From Muscardinus avellanarius (taxonomy: Eukaryota; Chordata; Mammalia; Rodentia; Gliridae), in assembly GCA_963383645.1 (NCBI GenBank), contig OY726563.1, forward strand, positions 36,982,331 through 37,046,330: a stretch of DNA of 64,000 bases. Reading direction: 5' to 3'. Within the stretch, counting starts at the first letter, position 1. Each line of letters begins with the position of its first letter. Under the pieces are notes generated by a model. It was not told the origin of the DNA and did no database searches. It saw only the letters and a program-made list of their open reading frames with translations. Below are positions 45,698 through 58,962 of this stretch, one piece after another. Made by a program: the position numbers and the translations under genes.

Positions 45698-45846
45698 CAG
45701 ATTTAGTGACACACACCTGTAATCTCAGTACTTATGAAGGTGAAACAGGAAGATTCCAAGTTTTAGGCTATACTTGACAACTTACTCTGTCTAAAAAATT
45801 TAAAAAAATAAAATAGGGATTGGGAGTATAGCTCAGTGGAGGTAGC
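45698..45846 (+). mobile_element. Composite B1-ID SINE, tail truncated
   Basis: GACACACACCTGTAATCTCA head; GGAGTATAGCTCAGTGGAGG at the end. Confidence 0.7.
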
Positions 45847-45952
45847 TTATAAAACTAGTTTTTACTAATTTCCATCCTCCATCTTGAAAATATTTCATTT
45901 GTTGCTTGTGGGTTATCAGAGATCTTAATGAGTATTAATCTTAAAAACTTAG

Positions 45953-46035
45953 AGTTGGGAGTATAGCTCGATGTTAGTGTACTTAACTAGCATTCATGAG
46001 GCTCCAGGTTCGATCCTCAACAGAGAAAATACCAA
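45953..46035 (+). mobile_element. ID SINE
   Basis: GGGAGTATAGCTCGATGTTAG, then CTCCAGGTTCGATCCTCAAC with an intact B-box-like GGTTCGATCC. Confidence 0.7.
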
Positions 46036-46237
46036 ATGCATTAGTGGTTTCTCCTCAAAGGCTTCTTTCTTTTTCTTGTACTTTCAGGGATAAATCTCAA
46101 ATTTAATTTCTAGAATACAAAGTTCCTATGAAGTAGAAGCACATTCCAATATATAGCAAAGTGAGGTTAATTATTAGACTTTTTATTCATTCATTTTTTT
46201 CTTTAAAAAATTGTGGTAAAATACACATAAAATTTAA

Positions 46238-46325
46238 CTGAACTTGTACATGTATATACACACAAGTTTTTTACCCCAATATGATTTTATGAATACAATG
46301 CACCAATAAAAAATTTAAAAAATTT
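46238..46325 (+). mobile_element. Very short L1 3' end
   Basis: AAGTTTTTTACCCCAATATGA, then ATACAATGCACCAATAAAAA. Confidence 0.6.
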
Positions 46326-46414
46326 AACATTTTCACCATTCTTAGTGTACAATTCAGTGACATTAAGTACATTCACATTGTTGTATGACCATGGCCACCA
46401 TCCATACACAGAAC

Positions 46415-46497
46415 CCTTTTTATGTAGTACTGAGGGTCAAACCCAGGGCCTTGCACATGTTAGGCAAGTACTTTATTACTGAGCTTCCACCCAGCCC
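46415..46497 (-). mobile_element. ID SINE
   Basis: Reverse copy: GTAGTACTGAGGGTCAAACC, then TTAGGCAAGTACTTTATTAC. Confidence 0.7.
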
Positions 46498-46510
46498 CAC
46501 AGAACTTTTT

Positions 46511-46714
46511 TTCCTTTTTTTTTTTTTTTTTTTTTGGTGGTACTGGGATTCCTGGAAACCCTTCTGCCTTGGGTTACACTCCCAGACCTATTTTTTTACT
46601 TTTTTATTTGGAAACAGGGTCTCTTAAAGCCAGCGCGGCTGGCTTCAAACCTGCGCGATCCTCCTGTCTCCACCTCCCAAGCGCGGGAATTACAAGCGTG
46701 CGCCACCACACCCG
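46511..46714 (-). mobile_element. Young B1-ID SINE subtype with altered tail
   Basis: Carries GGTACTGGGATTCCTGGAAA and GCGCGGGAATTACAAGCGTG. A perfect 17-bp duplication GCCCCACAGAACTTTTT flanks it at 46494 and 46715. Confidence 0.85.
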
Positions 46715-46759
46715 GCCCCACAGAACTTTTTAAATCTTCCTTCCATTCATTTATTTCTT

Positions 46760-46866
46760 TTTTTATTATGAGATCTTACAGTGTTGCTGAGGTGGTCTTG
46801 AACTCACAATTCTACTTCAGCCACCAAAGTATCTGGAATTATAGGTATGTGCCATCACACGTGGCT
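46760..46866 (-). mobile_element. B1-like SINE fragment
   Basis: Reverse head only: GTTGCTGAGGTGGTCTTGAA to TATGTGCCATCACACGTGGC. Confidence 0.6.
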
Positions 46867-48792
46867 TTTCCATTAATTTCTGAGTTAATTCATTACAGGA
46901 ATTGTTTCTAGCCATTCATTTAGAAGTACTCCTAAAATTTACCCTTGTATCATGGACTGGCCTTCCCTGATAGCACAAAAAGGGAAATAGATTAGACACA
47001 AAGGATTCTCTCACATTCAGGTTTTATAACTTTCTAATAACCTACTCATATGAGGCCTTGGTTGTTGGGTTGATAGGCAAAAGGACCATGTATATGGAAT
47101 GAAAACGTACTTAACTTTCTTAAGAGAAATCATTCTTATCTCCATAATAACCTAACTCCTGGAAGTTTTGGCATCTCAGTTTAGAATATAGTTGCCCAGT
47201 GGAAATTAAAATCTTCTCCTTATTCTTCCCACCTTGGTTTCTGCTTTCTCCCTATTTCCCTCCCCTTAAGCCCTATTTCAGCCCCAGATTGCATACCCAT
47301 TGCCTCAATCACAAGACTCATTCATGGATCCTGACTGAATTTTCAAACTTTGTTGTAGTGTCACCTTCTAACAGGTGAAACCTTAAAAATTGTCCTATAA
47401 ACTCCATAGCTGTTCTATTCTGGGTACTTCCCAAAGAAGGGAAGTTTGGTTGTTCCAGGAATATAGACTGACCTAGCAGAAAGTCTCTTCTGTCATTGCC
47501 TCATCCTGCCACTCAACAGGACTGAAGGCTACATTGTAATTATTCCTCTCAGGTATGGACTCAAAGCTTTTTCATTTATTAGTCAAATTCAAAGAAGAAA
47601 TACCTTTTAAAAACCTAGTGTGCCTCAGAATTTTACTAAGTGACAGTTATTCCTTCCTTAGTGATTAGAGAAAATCTTAATAATGATTGCTTGCTTCAAG
47701 GTTCTTCAGAAATGAGAAAGACAGATATGAAAACTTAGTCAATTACTAATCTTCACAAACATAAGCCTTGAAACTAAAAAAATAACAAATCATGATAATA
47801 ATGTTGATACCTGATATTTGAGCAGCCCGGTACTATTCTCATAGCACTTCATTTCTTACTTTGTTTGGGTTTCATGCAACTAGAAGAAAACTCAAAATGG
47901 AATCATAGAAGAGTTGAATATTAGTTACCATTGAGTGTAATCAATTATTTGATCCTGAAGTCAGAGACCGAGTCACTTCATTTTAGAAGACTAAAATGTC
48001 CTGTCAAGTTTTTGTTTTTAACGGAAATGATAGCGGAACATGTTCATTTACTTTTATTCCCATAGCTCCCCTGTAATTTGTTAGACTCAAATGATATACA
48101 GTGAACTGCAAACTGTGATTTAATTTTGTGTGTTTGCCAAAGTACCCAGTGGTTTAGTTTCCACAGCCACATTCAGTAGATAATGTCTCTGAAAAAAGAA
48201 AAAAACAGGCTTCAGAGACAATGGGAGTAAATCACTATAGTTCATACTTGGTGACCAGCCACAGATGATAAAAATATATACACCCTGAGGCATAGACCAT
48301 GGGTGCAGTTGCTAACCCACATAATTATTTGGAATAATACTGAATATCCATGACTTTTCACAAATCTATAGACTTTAAAAATACTTTTTTTAGTGTTCAA
48401 ATGCTGGGAAGATTTTACTGGGAATCTGATGGTTTCTGGTCTCCTCATTCTCTCTATGCCATTATCTTCTCTCTATCCTTATGACATTGAAGCCACTGCC
48501 CAAGTGACTTCATGCAGTAGAAGGGCAAGGCTACATCTGTCCCATCACTGGGTACACAATGTGGTGCACTCAGTTAACAGCCTAGCTGGTAAGTTCTGCT
48601 TTGCCCTTGGTCCTCTCTACCTTCTATGACAATCTTCCTCACTGTATTGTCTGGCCTAGGGCATAGATTCAACAGATCCTATTATGTACTTGGAGTTTTA
48701 GTTAGGTATGCAAGCAATTTCCTTTCATATCTCCTCTTGACTCAGTGTTTTGGGATGATGTACCCTCTTTTTCAAAAGGGATACAAATGAGT

Positions 48793-48980
48793 TGTGTTTG
48801 TGGTGGCACACACCCATAATCCTAGTACTTGGGAGGCTGAGACAAGAGCATCACAGATTTGAGGCCAGCATCACAAACTTAGATCATCAGCAACTTAGCT
48901 GTTTCAAAATAAAAAGGGCTGGGAGTATAGCTGGAAGTTGTAAAATGCCTCTGGCTTCAATCCACAGTACCAAAAGCAGG
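48793..48980 (+). mobile_element. Composite B1-ID SINE
   Basis: GTGGTGGCACACACCCATAA head and GGGAGTATAGCTGGAAGTTG tail. Confidence 0.75.
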
Positions 48981-50439
48981 CAGGGTGGATACAAACAAGA
49001 ATGTCTTCCCATGTAGAAAATAAATATTCTGGTTATCATAGTTCTTCTTTCATCTCATGTTTCCTCATGGTTTATCTCAGGCTCCTGTCACTGCTGGCCA
49101 GAATGTTAAGAATGCTTAGGGAAATAGTTTCCAAGAGGTTTTTTAAATAACATTAATCTCAAAAATGCTTTGCAGGAGAGAGAGTTTGGTGGTCAGATAA
49201 ATTTTGGAAGAACTCCATATTCCAGTCCTTTCTTTAAGAGTCAAGATGTCCATTAGCAAATTAGGAATCTATGAGGTCTGGCAATAAAAGGGGCTTATAA
49301 GCCAAAATTTCTCAGATTTATGACCCTGGAAGCCATTTTCTTATAGCAAAGATCACAGTGAGAAATGCTAACATAAGAAATGTTTTTAGAGATTTATGTT
49401 CTCTAAGGGACTGAATCTTCCATCTGTCTCTGTTCCTTTGAGCATCTCACATAGTGACTTCTAGTGTTGATTCTGGTTATTTTGGGAAAGGTTTGTATAT
49501 GAAACTGATATTAAAATCAGTGCTAAATTGGAATTCAAAGGTCTCATCTAAGGTGGGAAAAGAGGGAGTCAAACACTTGTGTAGAATGTGACTAGACCAT
49601 TTCTAAGGCCTGGGGAAGCTAGATGTGATACCTGTTGGACTATAAAAGGAAGGACTTCATTTTCCCTCTATTCTGTCATTTAACAATCATTTCTTAGAAC
49701 CCCTGATATTCACAAGATAGTATAGGATTTATAAACATGTATGAGACACAGTCCATCTTCTCAGGTGCATTGAGGTTAGTCAGAAGAGTTAGACATATAC
49801 ATAAATTAGTTGAATGCAGTGTTGAGACTGATGAGGGCCAGGAGCAATAAACAAGGTCTTCTAGTACCCACAGAATAAGCAGAAGTGGTTTCTGATCTAG
49901 GCAGCTTGGGTGTATCTTTGGAACCAAGTCTCTCTCAGATCGGTTTTCACTCCTACCTGGGACCTCCAGCCTTAGAGGTACATCCTAGCAGGCTCTCAGT
50001 GGAGGACCCAGCTTAGTGGCATTGCAGAATTGATTTTCCGGATGTGGAGACAGAGACATAGGTATGGGAATGGTGACAGAGGAGTCTGAACCAAGAACAT
50101 GGTGACATGAACTTCATTCTGTCTCTTCTAGGTACTGACTGGGTTTAAATAAATCACATATGCATACACACGTGCATGTTAACACCCACACACCTCTATA
50201 ACTAATTAAAATGTAATATATGATACATAATATATATAATGTGAACCTCTGAATACTTCAAAGACATATTAAACTTACAAAATTCTTACAGAGCTGCCCA
50301 AACTTATAACTCTATGAGGCATCTTACTTATGATCACTCAGTGTTACCTGCAGCAATAAAAAGCAAGAGAAACCAGATGTGGAATTCTAGGCACAAGAAT
50401 TGAGGGTTTAAGGAAGATTAAGAAAATATAATAAACATA

Positions 50440-50462
50440 CACACACACACACACACACACAC
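50440..50462 (+). repeat. (CA)n microsatellite
   Basis: About 11 CA units. Confidence 0.85.
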
Positions 50463-52189
50463 GAATGAAGGAAATGGATAGCTACAACAGAAAGGATCAT
50501 ATCCTTTAGTAATTTTGAAGTTTAATGAACATAAAGATTAAAAAGTAATTATTTTACAACAGTATTTTTGTCATTTTGACTTTTAATAATTTATACAAAT
50601 ACTATAATGTAATAATGACCAAGTTCTAATAAGCATCAGAATAACCCGGAATTTGTTAAACATATAGATTCTCTGGCCCCACATCACTAATTTGTTAGGT
50701 CTAATTACAGGATTCCTTGTACTCTTCATTTATACAAATACCCTGAGTGATTCTGAGGCCAGTTCTTCAGCAAATCCAACAATACTGCAAATGGAAAGGA
50801 TCAGAGCCCAGGAAAATTTCTAATATTCACTCACATTTGAATATTACTCTGTGATAGATTTCTCAACCTCTGCATTCCTGACATTTGAGATCTTTTAATT
50901 CTTCCTTATGGGGGATTCCCCTGCACATCATAGGATGGGTAGCAATAGTCTCAGCCCAATTTTGACAAACAAAAATATCTGTAGACTTTGGTGAATATAC
51001 CCTGGAGAGAAAAATGCTTCTTTTTTGAGAGCTGCTGTTCCACAGGGACCAAAGCCCTGAATTCTGATTAGTTTTAGCAAACACTGATCTTTCTGTGTTA
51101 AACATGTTAATAATGAAGGATACATTTCCTAAAACTCTACATCTCCAAAGAAAGCTTTGTAATGGCAATATCCATCCATCCTCTAATGTCTCAGCTGTTC
51201 CACTTAAGTACTAAACTCATCAGATTCCAATATCAGCCTGTGTGGACTTTGGTATAAGTAGATTCTCCCTCAAACCCTTTATTGGAGTATTTATTACTCA
51301 AAATATTCAAAGGGTCACAAGATAGTACATTACCAGCCCCTAGATATAGAACCTGAATACAGTGTTATGGAAATCCCCTGTTATATTTTGAGTCTTTGTG
51401 ATATGACAAGAGTATACTGATTTATTGGACAAATCTTCTTAAAGTTAAGACTTGAACAGTAATAATCCCATCAATAACTGTTGATAGAATGTAGACAACC
51501 ACTATGATGTATTCAGAGCAAAATGACATGAAACATTAGTTTTCTTCTTTTTGTCCTTTAAAGACAATGGTATCGTTTTTATGTTTTAACCTGCTCCTTC
51601 ATGTCCACTTTCCACCCTTCTCTACCCTACTTTATCCTAGTCTCTACTCAGGGAGAAGAGAACCTTCTTTGGGTGTTAGATGTAACATGACTACACTGAG
51701 GCATGCTGTTCTGATAGATTTTCCCCTTAACCCATAAAGATAGTTCTGAATGAGGCTTAGAAATAAAAGGGGATGCACAGCAGATACAGGCACCAGTGTG
51801 AGCACTTATGCCATTTAAGCCATTGCCCCAGCAGATCCATTGATATCAGAAGTCTCATAGCAGATAACTCCAGATGTTGTCTTGGGTTTTTGAGAACTTC
51901 TATTAGGTATCTGAGTAAACACCTATTATAATTTCAGATTGAAGCCATGTATGATTTTTCTGCTCACAACTACTCTTCATTTGATAATAGTTACTTGCAT
52001 GTAGCTGGATCCTGGTAGAGATTGAATAACTGACCATTGGAAACCAAGTAATCATAAATCCAGATTGTATGTGAATGAATCATAGATTAAAATTATGCAT
52101 AGTCTTCTTCACTGAATTATCAAGTTACATATGGATACATATGGTTACATATGGATAGCTTTTGATTATAAAATGGAAATAGCCAGCAT

Positions 52190-52626
<437 letters not shown>

Positions 52627-52637
52627 AATAAATATGA

Positions 52638-52712
52638 AAGGAGTGGGACTGTAGTTTAGTAGTAGAATGCCCCCTTGGTTTCAACCCCTAGTGCCATACG
52701 CATAAATAAGTA
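52638..52712 (+). mobile_element. ID SINE
   Basis: GTGGGACTGTAGTTTAGTAG, then GGTTTCAACCCCTAGTGCC. Confidence 0.65.
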
Positions 52713-53574
52713 ATAAAAGTGATATCAATGAGCCTAGGCCTGAACAGGTCCAGGAGGCAAAAGCCAATTACTTGAGTAGGGCTTAGTTCAGGCTCCCAAG
52801 GAACCTACTTCTCCTGTTTTGATTCCTCTCCCTCAACCCATATATATGACCTCAAGGAATACTCTTAGTAGTTTATAGAAGAGGATAAAAACACAGACCT
52901 AGATTTCAGATAGATCTGTACATTCCAAAGCTCTCAACTGCAAGTAGATGACTGATGTATTTATTTCAGGAATGGATGGAGTAGCCTGCAAAATCAGTGG
53001 TGAAAGGGATATTCTCCCAGAGGCAGAACTTCAGGTAGCACATACAATGTCTAGTTAGTGCAGAGGAAGAAATATGCTTGTAGCTTAGTTGGTTTTGTGT
53101 AAAACACACCTGAGAACCCAACCCAAAGATCTGGAATAAGTTTCCAAATAAACTACATTTGGAGGAGGGAATAAAAAGTTTATTATTGAGCTGTTACATC
53201 TATGAGCAACTAAAATTTAATCTCCTTTGAGGTCTCCTGAAGAACTGTGTGGAATGTGCTATAGAATTGCCCCAGCAAGAACAGGAAAACCGAGGTGTTT
53301 TATTCATTTCCCTCATTGGCTGTCATTACCTCTTAAATACCAGATTCCTACCATTTCTATTGCTGCCCTGCCCTTGGGCTGAATAAATTCATGATGACCC
53401 AGAAGAAAGTTCTTAGGCAGAGAATAGACTGTTTCAGTTGCTCAAGTTAGGCAGCTAGCAGATATCTAGGAATAATCTGCCTCGGTTCCAGGTAAACTCA
53501 GAGGTAGGATGTGAGATAGGACATCAACAGCATCTGCTACAGCTTAAGGTACGAATCTTTGATGACTATGAACA

Positions 53575-53740
53575 AATTTAAAAGACTCACACCTCTTTAT
53601 TTTGAAACAAAGCAGCAGTAATCAAAACAATATGGTATTGGCATAAGGACAGATAAAGAACAATGGAACAGAATAAACAAACAAGAAATAATCCCTTATA
53701 TTGATGGAATTGATATATTTCCCAAGGCAGTAGTCTTTTC
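53575..53740 (+). mobile_element. Old L1 ORF2 fragment
   Basis: GCAGTAATCAAAACAATATGG and TGGCATAAGGACAGATAAAG are standard L1 ORF2 segments. Confidence 0.7.
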
Positions 53741-53744
53741 AAGA

Positions 53745-53830
53745 AATCGGGCTGGTGTAGCCCAAGAGTTGAGTGCTTGCCTAGCCACATGCAAGGCCCT
53801 GGGTTCATTCTGTAGTGCTATACAGATTCA
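53745..53830 (+). mobile_element. ID SINE
   Basis: GGGCTGGTGTAGCCCAAGAG, then GCCACATGCAAGGCCCTGGG. Confidence 0.75.
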
Positions 53831-53957
53831 TGTGTGTAAGTGAGCAGTAGAGAAAGAGAACAGAGCAGATGGTGAAATGGTATTGGGAGAACTGTAAAAG
53901 CATGAAGGCATTAATTTGGATCGCTTCCTTATCCTATGCAAAAATTTACTTAAAACA

Positions 53958-54165
53958 AGCTGGGCGTGGTGGCACATGCCTATAATTCCAGGATGTAGGA
54001 GGCTAAGACAGGAGAATCACAGGTTTGAGCCCAACCTTAGCAATTTAGAGAGGCCATCCACAACTTAGTGAGGTCTTGTTTCAAAATAAAAGATAAAAGA
54101 GGGCTGAAGGTATAGTTCAGAGGTAGAATGCTTCTGTGTTCAATCGCCAATACCACAAAAAATTA
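53958..54165 (+). mobile_element. Composite B1-ID SINE
   Basis: GCTGGGCGTGGTGGCACATG head and GGTATAGTTCAGAGGTAGAA tail. Confidence 0.8.
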
Positions 54166-54339
54166 CTCAAAACAGATTTTATACCTAACTATAAGGAAAA
54201 AACTATAAAATACTTGAAAGAAAAAGGAGGAGTACATTTTTATCAGCGTTAGGCAATGATTAATTGAATATAAACAAAAGCACATGCAATAAAACAAAAA
54301 ATAAATTGGATTTTTTCAAAACATTAATTTTGCTTTAAA

Positions 54340-54430
54340 AGTTTTTATAATTTTATTGGTACATTGTAATTATTGTAATTATGCATCATACTGAGATTCA
54401 AAGTGATACAGATATACATGCACACATGGT
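54340..54430 (-). mobile_element. Short L1 3' end
   Basis: TTTTATTGGTACATTGTAAT to GATATACATGCACACATGG. Confidence 0.6.
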
Positions 54431-54461
54431 TTATTTTCCTGTTAAAGCTTTATCATTTGAA

Positions 54462-54690
54462 GATAGGTGCAGTGGCACATGCCTTTAATCCTAGTACTTG
54501 AGAGGTGGGGAAAGGATTGCATGTTTGAGGCGAGTCTCAGCAACTTAGCAAGACCCTGTTTCAAAGTAAAAAAAATTATGCCCCTGGGTCCAATCCCGAA
54601 CATGCCTAAATAAATAATAAGTAATAAGCAGTGCTGCGATGTAGATAGAATGGCTCTGGATTCAATCCCCAGTACCAAAGGAAAAAAAAA
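54462..54690 (+). mobile_element. B1-ID SINE followed by an extra ID tail
   Basis: GGTGCAGTGGCACATGCCTT head with a shortened tail, then a second ID-like tail TGCGATGTAGATAGAATGGC. Confidence 0.65.
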
Positions 54691-55345
54691 TATTCTGTCA
54701 TTTGGATACCCTCAGGAAAATGAAAGACAACTCATAGAATGGGAAAAAGCATTTACAAAGCATCTTATATCTTATATATAAAGAACTCTTACAACTCAGT
54801 AATAAAAAGACAGCTCAGTTACAAAATCAGGCAAAGAACTTGAATAGATATTTCTCCAGAGAAGATATACAAATGTCCAGTAGGCACATGAAAAGATGAA
54901 CACCGTTATTATTAGAAAAATGCAAGTCAAAGCTACAATGAAGACCCAGGAAAGGTGCCTCTTTCCTATAATCCCAGCTACTTAGGAGGCTGAGGCAAGA
55001 AGATCTGTTGAGCCCAAGAGTTCGAGGCCAGCCTGGGCAATATAGCAAGCCCTTTCTCAAAAAATGTCAAGAGCTGAGGGTGTAGATCAGTAGTACAGTA
55101 CTTTTTTAGCATGTGCAAAGCCATGGATTCTATCCCTGACAATGCATAAACAAAACAAACACCAAATATTAAATTAAAATATCACAATGAGATGCTACTT
55201 CATGCCACTACAAAATAACTATAATCAAAAAGACACAATAAGTGTTGCAGATGACAGGGAGGTGTTGAACTCTCATACATTACTGGAGGGAATGTAAAAT
55301 AATGTATCTACTTTGTAAAATACTTGAGTAATCCTTTAAAATGGA
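54691..55345 (+). mobile_element. Old L1 ORF2 end, split by a SINE
   Basis: GACAACTCATAGAATGGGAAA to GCAAGTCAAAGCTACAATGA, resuming after 55150 with ATATCACAATGAGATGCTAC, in L1 ORF2 order. Confidence 0.75.
54945..55150 (+). mobile_element. Alu/B1-like SINE with ID tail
   Basis: CCCAGCTACTTAGGAGGCTG and GAGTTCGAGGCCAGCCTGGG are closer to a B1/Alu consensus than the other copies; an ID tail follows. Confidence 0.75.
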
Positions 55346-56633
55346 GTGGGGAATATTGGAAAGTGACTACTGATGAGAAAAGGGTTTCTTCTTGGGATAA
55401 AGAAAATGTTCTAAAATTAGATGTGATCATGGTTATGCATTCTATGAATATACAAAAACATTTCATTTTAACTAAATGGACGAGTTACTGGGCGTGTGAA
55501 TGATATGTTAATAAGGCTGTTAAACAATCATTTGTCCTCACAGTGTAACATTATCTTTTTTCTAACTGCCTATTTCTCCTGAGTTAATGACATTTGTGAA
55601 TGAGGAAAAATATTTTTTTAAAACTTTGCTGCCAGTGATCTTTAATTACTCAAGAGTCTATAGAAAAACTTGTGTTATTTCTATTTTAATTGCTTTGTTT
55701 TAAATTTCTATATATAATTAGAATCCCTTGCCCTTCATTCTTTATGCTAGGGCAACATTTATACATGATTGTAATGATTTGCTTTTTCCAGAGATGGGAA
55801 TGCACAACTCAGGCACCTGCTGCATTTAACTAGTTATGATAAAAAAAACCTTGAGTCAGAAGCTATAAGAATATGATGAAATATAGAGTCATGAGCAAAC
55901 ACATAAAAATTTGCTGCCAGTTAGTTATGTGAGGGACGGTAGATAACAATTTGATACTCACAAACATAGTGGAACAGAGATGTAAAAAATGCAAACCATA
56001 ACACTGTGCAAAGATAATAACAAAAACAGATGGTTGATGAATTACTAGAGAAATGAGACATAGCTGAGCAGAGAATAAATAAACAGGTGACTACTATGTT
56101 ATTTTAGAGATTCACACACAAAAGGTAATCCTGAATTGTCTAGTCTAGAAGAAGGCTTTGGAGGAAATAAGCCCTTCTAGTCACATGTGAGATCCAGGTC
56201 TCCACCGAAGTATATTTCTTTGGCAGATTTGGGTTTTCTGGGAAATGAGAAGGAAGAAGCAAGAAACTAACTGATCAAATCCTTTTTCTACTTGGAGCCT
56301 TGCCAATAGGAAAAAAGTTTATATTATAGAAGGCCTTTATGATCTTATTTTAGAATATTCCATGGCTCCCATTCCTAAGGAGATTGCCAGGCCAGATTCT
56401 CCTTGTGTTTATTAAATCTGAGATCACAGGGTCCTTGGGACCTGGTATAAGCACACTCAAGCTGGCATCCTATAAAGAAATTCATTGGAAATATGGAACA
56501 CAATTTGTAGGATCATATTTGTAATACTTTCCTTAATATCCCCACGTGATCCAGAATATTTGAGTGTCTTTAATCAAATATTCTTTTTTAAAGCAGAGAT
56601 CAGTTTTGTATGAAATTATTCCTTGAATACAGG

Positions 56634-56832
56634 CCAGGTGTGGTGGTGCACACTTATCCCAGCATTTGGGAGGCTGAGATAGTATTGTTGTTTGCGGACA
56701 GCCTCAGCTACTTAGTGAGGCCCTTTGCAACTCAGTGAGACCCAGTTTCAAAATAAAGCATGGAAAATAGGACTGAGAGTGTAGCTCAGAGACAGAATGC
56801 CCCTGGGTTCCATCCCCAGTACCACCAAAAAG
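56634..56832 (+). mobile_element. Composite B1-ID SINE
   Basis: GCCAGGTGTGGTGGTGCACA head; tail GAGTGTAGCTCAGAGACAGA. Confidence 0.8.
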
Positions 56833-57249
56833 TGCATTTTACTGAGGAAAATGTAGATTTTTTTTTCTTGATTTCTAATTAGGGAAGTATTATAACAAGA
56901 ACCAGCTGTTCTGAAGGCTGCCCAAGCTATTGCTTAAACTCAACTTTTTACTCTTCATGGCTATTTTTGTGTTCTGTATAAAATGTCTCTGCCCATTTCT
57001 CTCAAAACATATACTGGTATTTTTCAAAGTTTGCCATGTTTCCTCAGCAGCCATCTTATTTTCCTCGGGCTCTTTTAGTCTCTAGGTTTACTCCTTAAAA
57101 ACAGAAAATATTCCTGTGGAAGATTTATAAGTTTCACATTTCAGAGTTTTTTTTTTATTTTAGTGGAGACGTTTAAAATGTCTCTAGAACAAACCTATCT
57201 CCACATTTCATCAACCATATAGAAGGCAGGAAAGCACATTTTATGAGTA

Positions 57250-57445
57250 AAGGCGTTGGGAGCAGGAAATTTCCGTTCTACTATTTACTAGCTACTGCCA
57301 CTGGGCTTTAGTCTCCTCATTTATAAAATGGAAATATTAATAGTACTTGCCTCCACAGAGCTGGAAGGACATTACATGAGATAACGTATATGAAGAGCTT
57401 CAGCCACTGCCAGGCTTAGAGAAAGATCTCAATAAATGTTAGTGA
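57250..57445 (+). mobile_element. MIR
   Basis: CTTTAGTCTCCTCATTTATAA, ACATTACATGAGATAACGTA and CTCAATAAATGTTAGTGAT in MIR order. Confidence 0.7.
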
Positions 57446-57850
57446 TGATGGTGGTGGTGATGATAACAGATTTGGAGTCTCGAAAAGTTGTATTGCAGCA
57501 TTTCAACATAGTCTTTTCAGATAAGAAATCAGATCACATAATCTACCAAGGTTATTTGAATTTGATATGTGGAAGGGAAATTTACTTCATTGTCACTTAA
57601 TGAATGTCATATATTCTTACTTGGTTTGTATGCATATGCACATACCCGCGTGCTGTTATATTTTATGTCTTTGTTTTGATGGTCAGGAGTTTTTCTTGAA
57701 CATTTTGGAAAAATAAAACACAACTTTTGATATTGTATAGTCCATGGCTTTCTACAAATATGTATTTAATTAAAAATCAAATTCTCATATACAATTGAAC
57801 TAGTAGAAAATATTTTTTACTTTGTTAAAATTGAGAAGACATATACTTTT

Positions 57851-58017
57851 TTATGGTTCCTGGAAACCCTTCTACCTCCGGGCTACACTCCCAGACCTAT
57901 TTTATATTTTTATTTGGAAACAGGGTCTCTTAAGCCAGCGAGGCTGACTTCGAACCTGCGCGATCCTCCTGTCTCCCAAGCATGGGGAGTACAAGCGTGC
58001 AGCACCATGCCCGGCGC
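57851..58017 (-). mobile_element. Young B1-ID SINE subtype with altered tail
   Basis: TGGTTCCTGGAAACCCTTCT and GCACCATGCCCGGC, flanked by the perfect 17-bp duplication AGAAGACATATACTTTT at 57834 and 58018. The extreme tail is shortened. Confidence 0.85.
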
Positions 58018-58049
58018 AGAAGACATATACTTTTAAAGTGAAATTGTGT

Positions 58050-58320
58050 CTTAGTATATGCAGAGGACTGGTCCCAGGACCCACTGTGAAAACCAAGATT
58101 AAAGGATGTTCATGTCCTTTATATAAAATGTCATAATAATAAAAATGCAGATTATTTGCATGTAAACTTCACACTTCCTCCCATATACTTTAATATCTCT
58201 AGATTATAATGCATACTACAATATAAATGCTATGTAAACAGTTGTCCTATTTTGTTTAGGAAATAGTGACAAGAATATCTGTACATGTTCAGAACAGATG
58301 CATTATTTAAAAACAGTTTT
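58050..58320 (+). mobile_element. MER2/Tigger-type DNA transposon relic
   Basis: AGGACTGGTCCCAGGACCC at one end, then TCTCTAGATTATAATGCATA and ATCTGTACATGTTCAGAACA inside, the standard Tigger/MER2 order. Confidence 0.65.
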
Positions 58321-58759
58321 GATCTGTTTATTAAAACTGTGTACACAGAGCCTGAGGACAGAAAGGTGACTATTAGAGAACTAAATTCACAAATACCATT
58401 TTAGAAACTACCTAGCCCTGGTTTCTTTTCCTAAGGATTCACCATCCATCAACCCTTGATTTTGCTCAGCAGAAAGAATGTCATACAATGAAATAAAGTA
58501 AATGGTTGCTAATAATGAGCTGCCTTTATGTTAGAGATCTTGTTATCAGACCATATGTAAACCAACCTGGGCTAACAGAGGGAATTCACTAAATGGAAAT
58601 GAGAAGAGTCCTACAATCAACATAAGACTGGAAGACTGCATTTGAAAATGAGCAGAGAACAGGAAAGCTCTGACAAGTTAGGGGCAGGAACTATAGCCAT
58701 GATCTTTGTAGTAGGAAGCATCTGCACAACATACTCCCAAGGGAAAAGGGAACTCATAG

Positions 58760-58760
<1 letters not shown>

Positions 58761-58792
<32 letters not shown>
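58761..58792 (+). repeat. (GT)n microsatellite
   Basis: About 16 GT units abutting a reverse SINE tail. Confidence 0.9.
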
Positions 58793-58796
<4 letters not shown>

Positions 58797-58962
58797 CAGG
58801 GATTGAACTGAGTGATATTCTACCTCTGAGCTATACCCACACCACTTTTTATTTTTTTATTTTGAAATAGGGTCTAAGTTGCTGAGGCTTGCCTTGAACC
58901 TGCAATCCTCCTGTCTCAGCCTCGCAAGTACTGGGATTATAGGTGTGCACTATCATGCCTGG
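58793..58962 (-). mobile_element. Composite B1-ID SINE
   Basis: Reverse copy from TTACCAGGGATTGAACTGAG to GTGCACTATCATGCCTGGC. Confidence 0.8.
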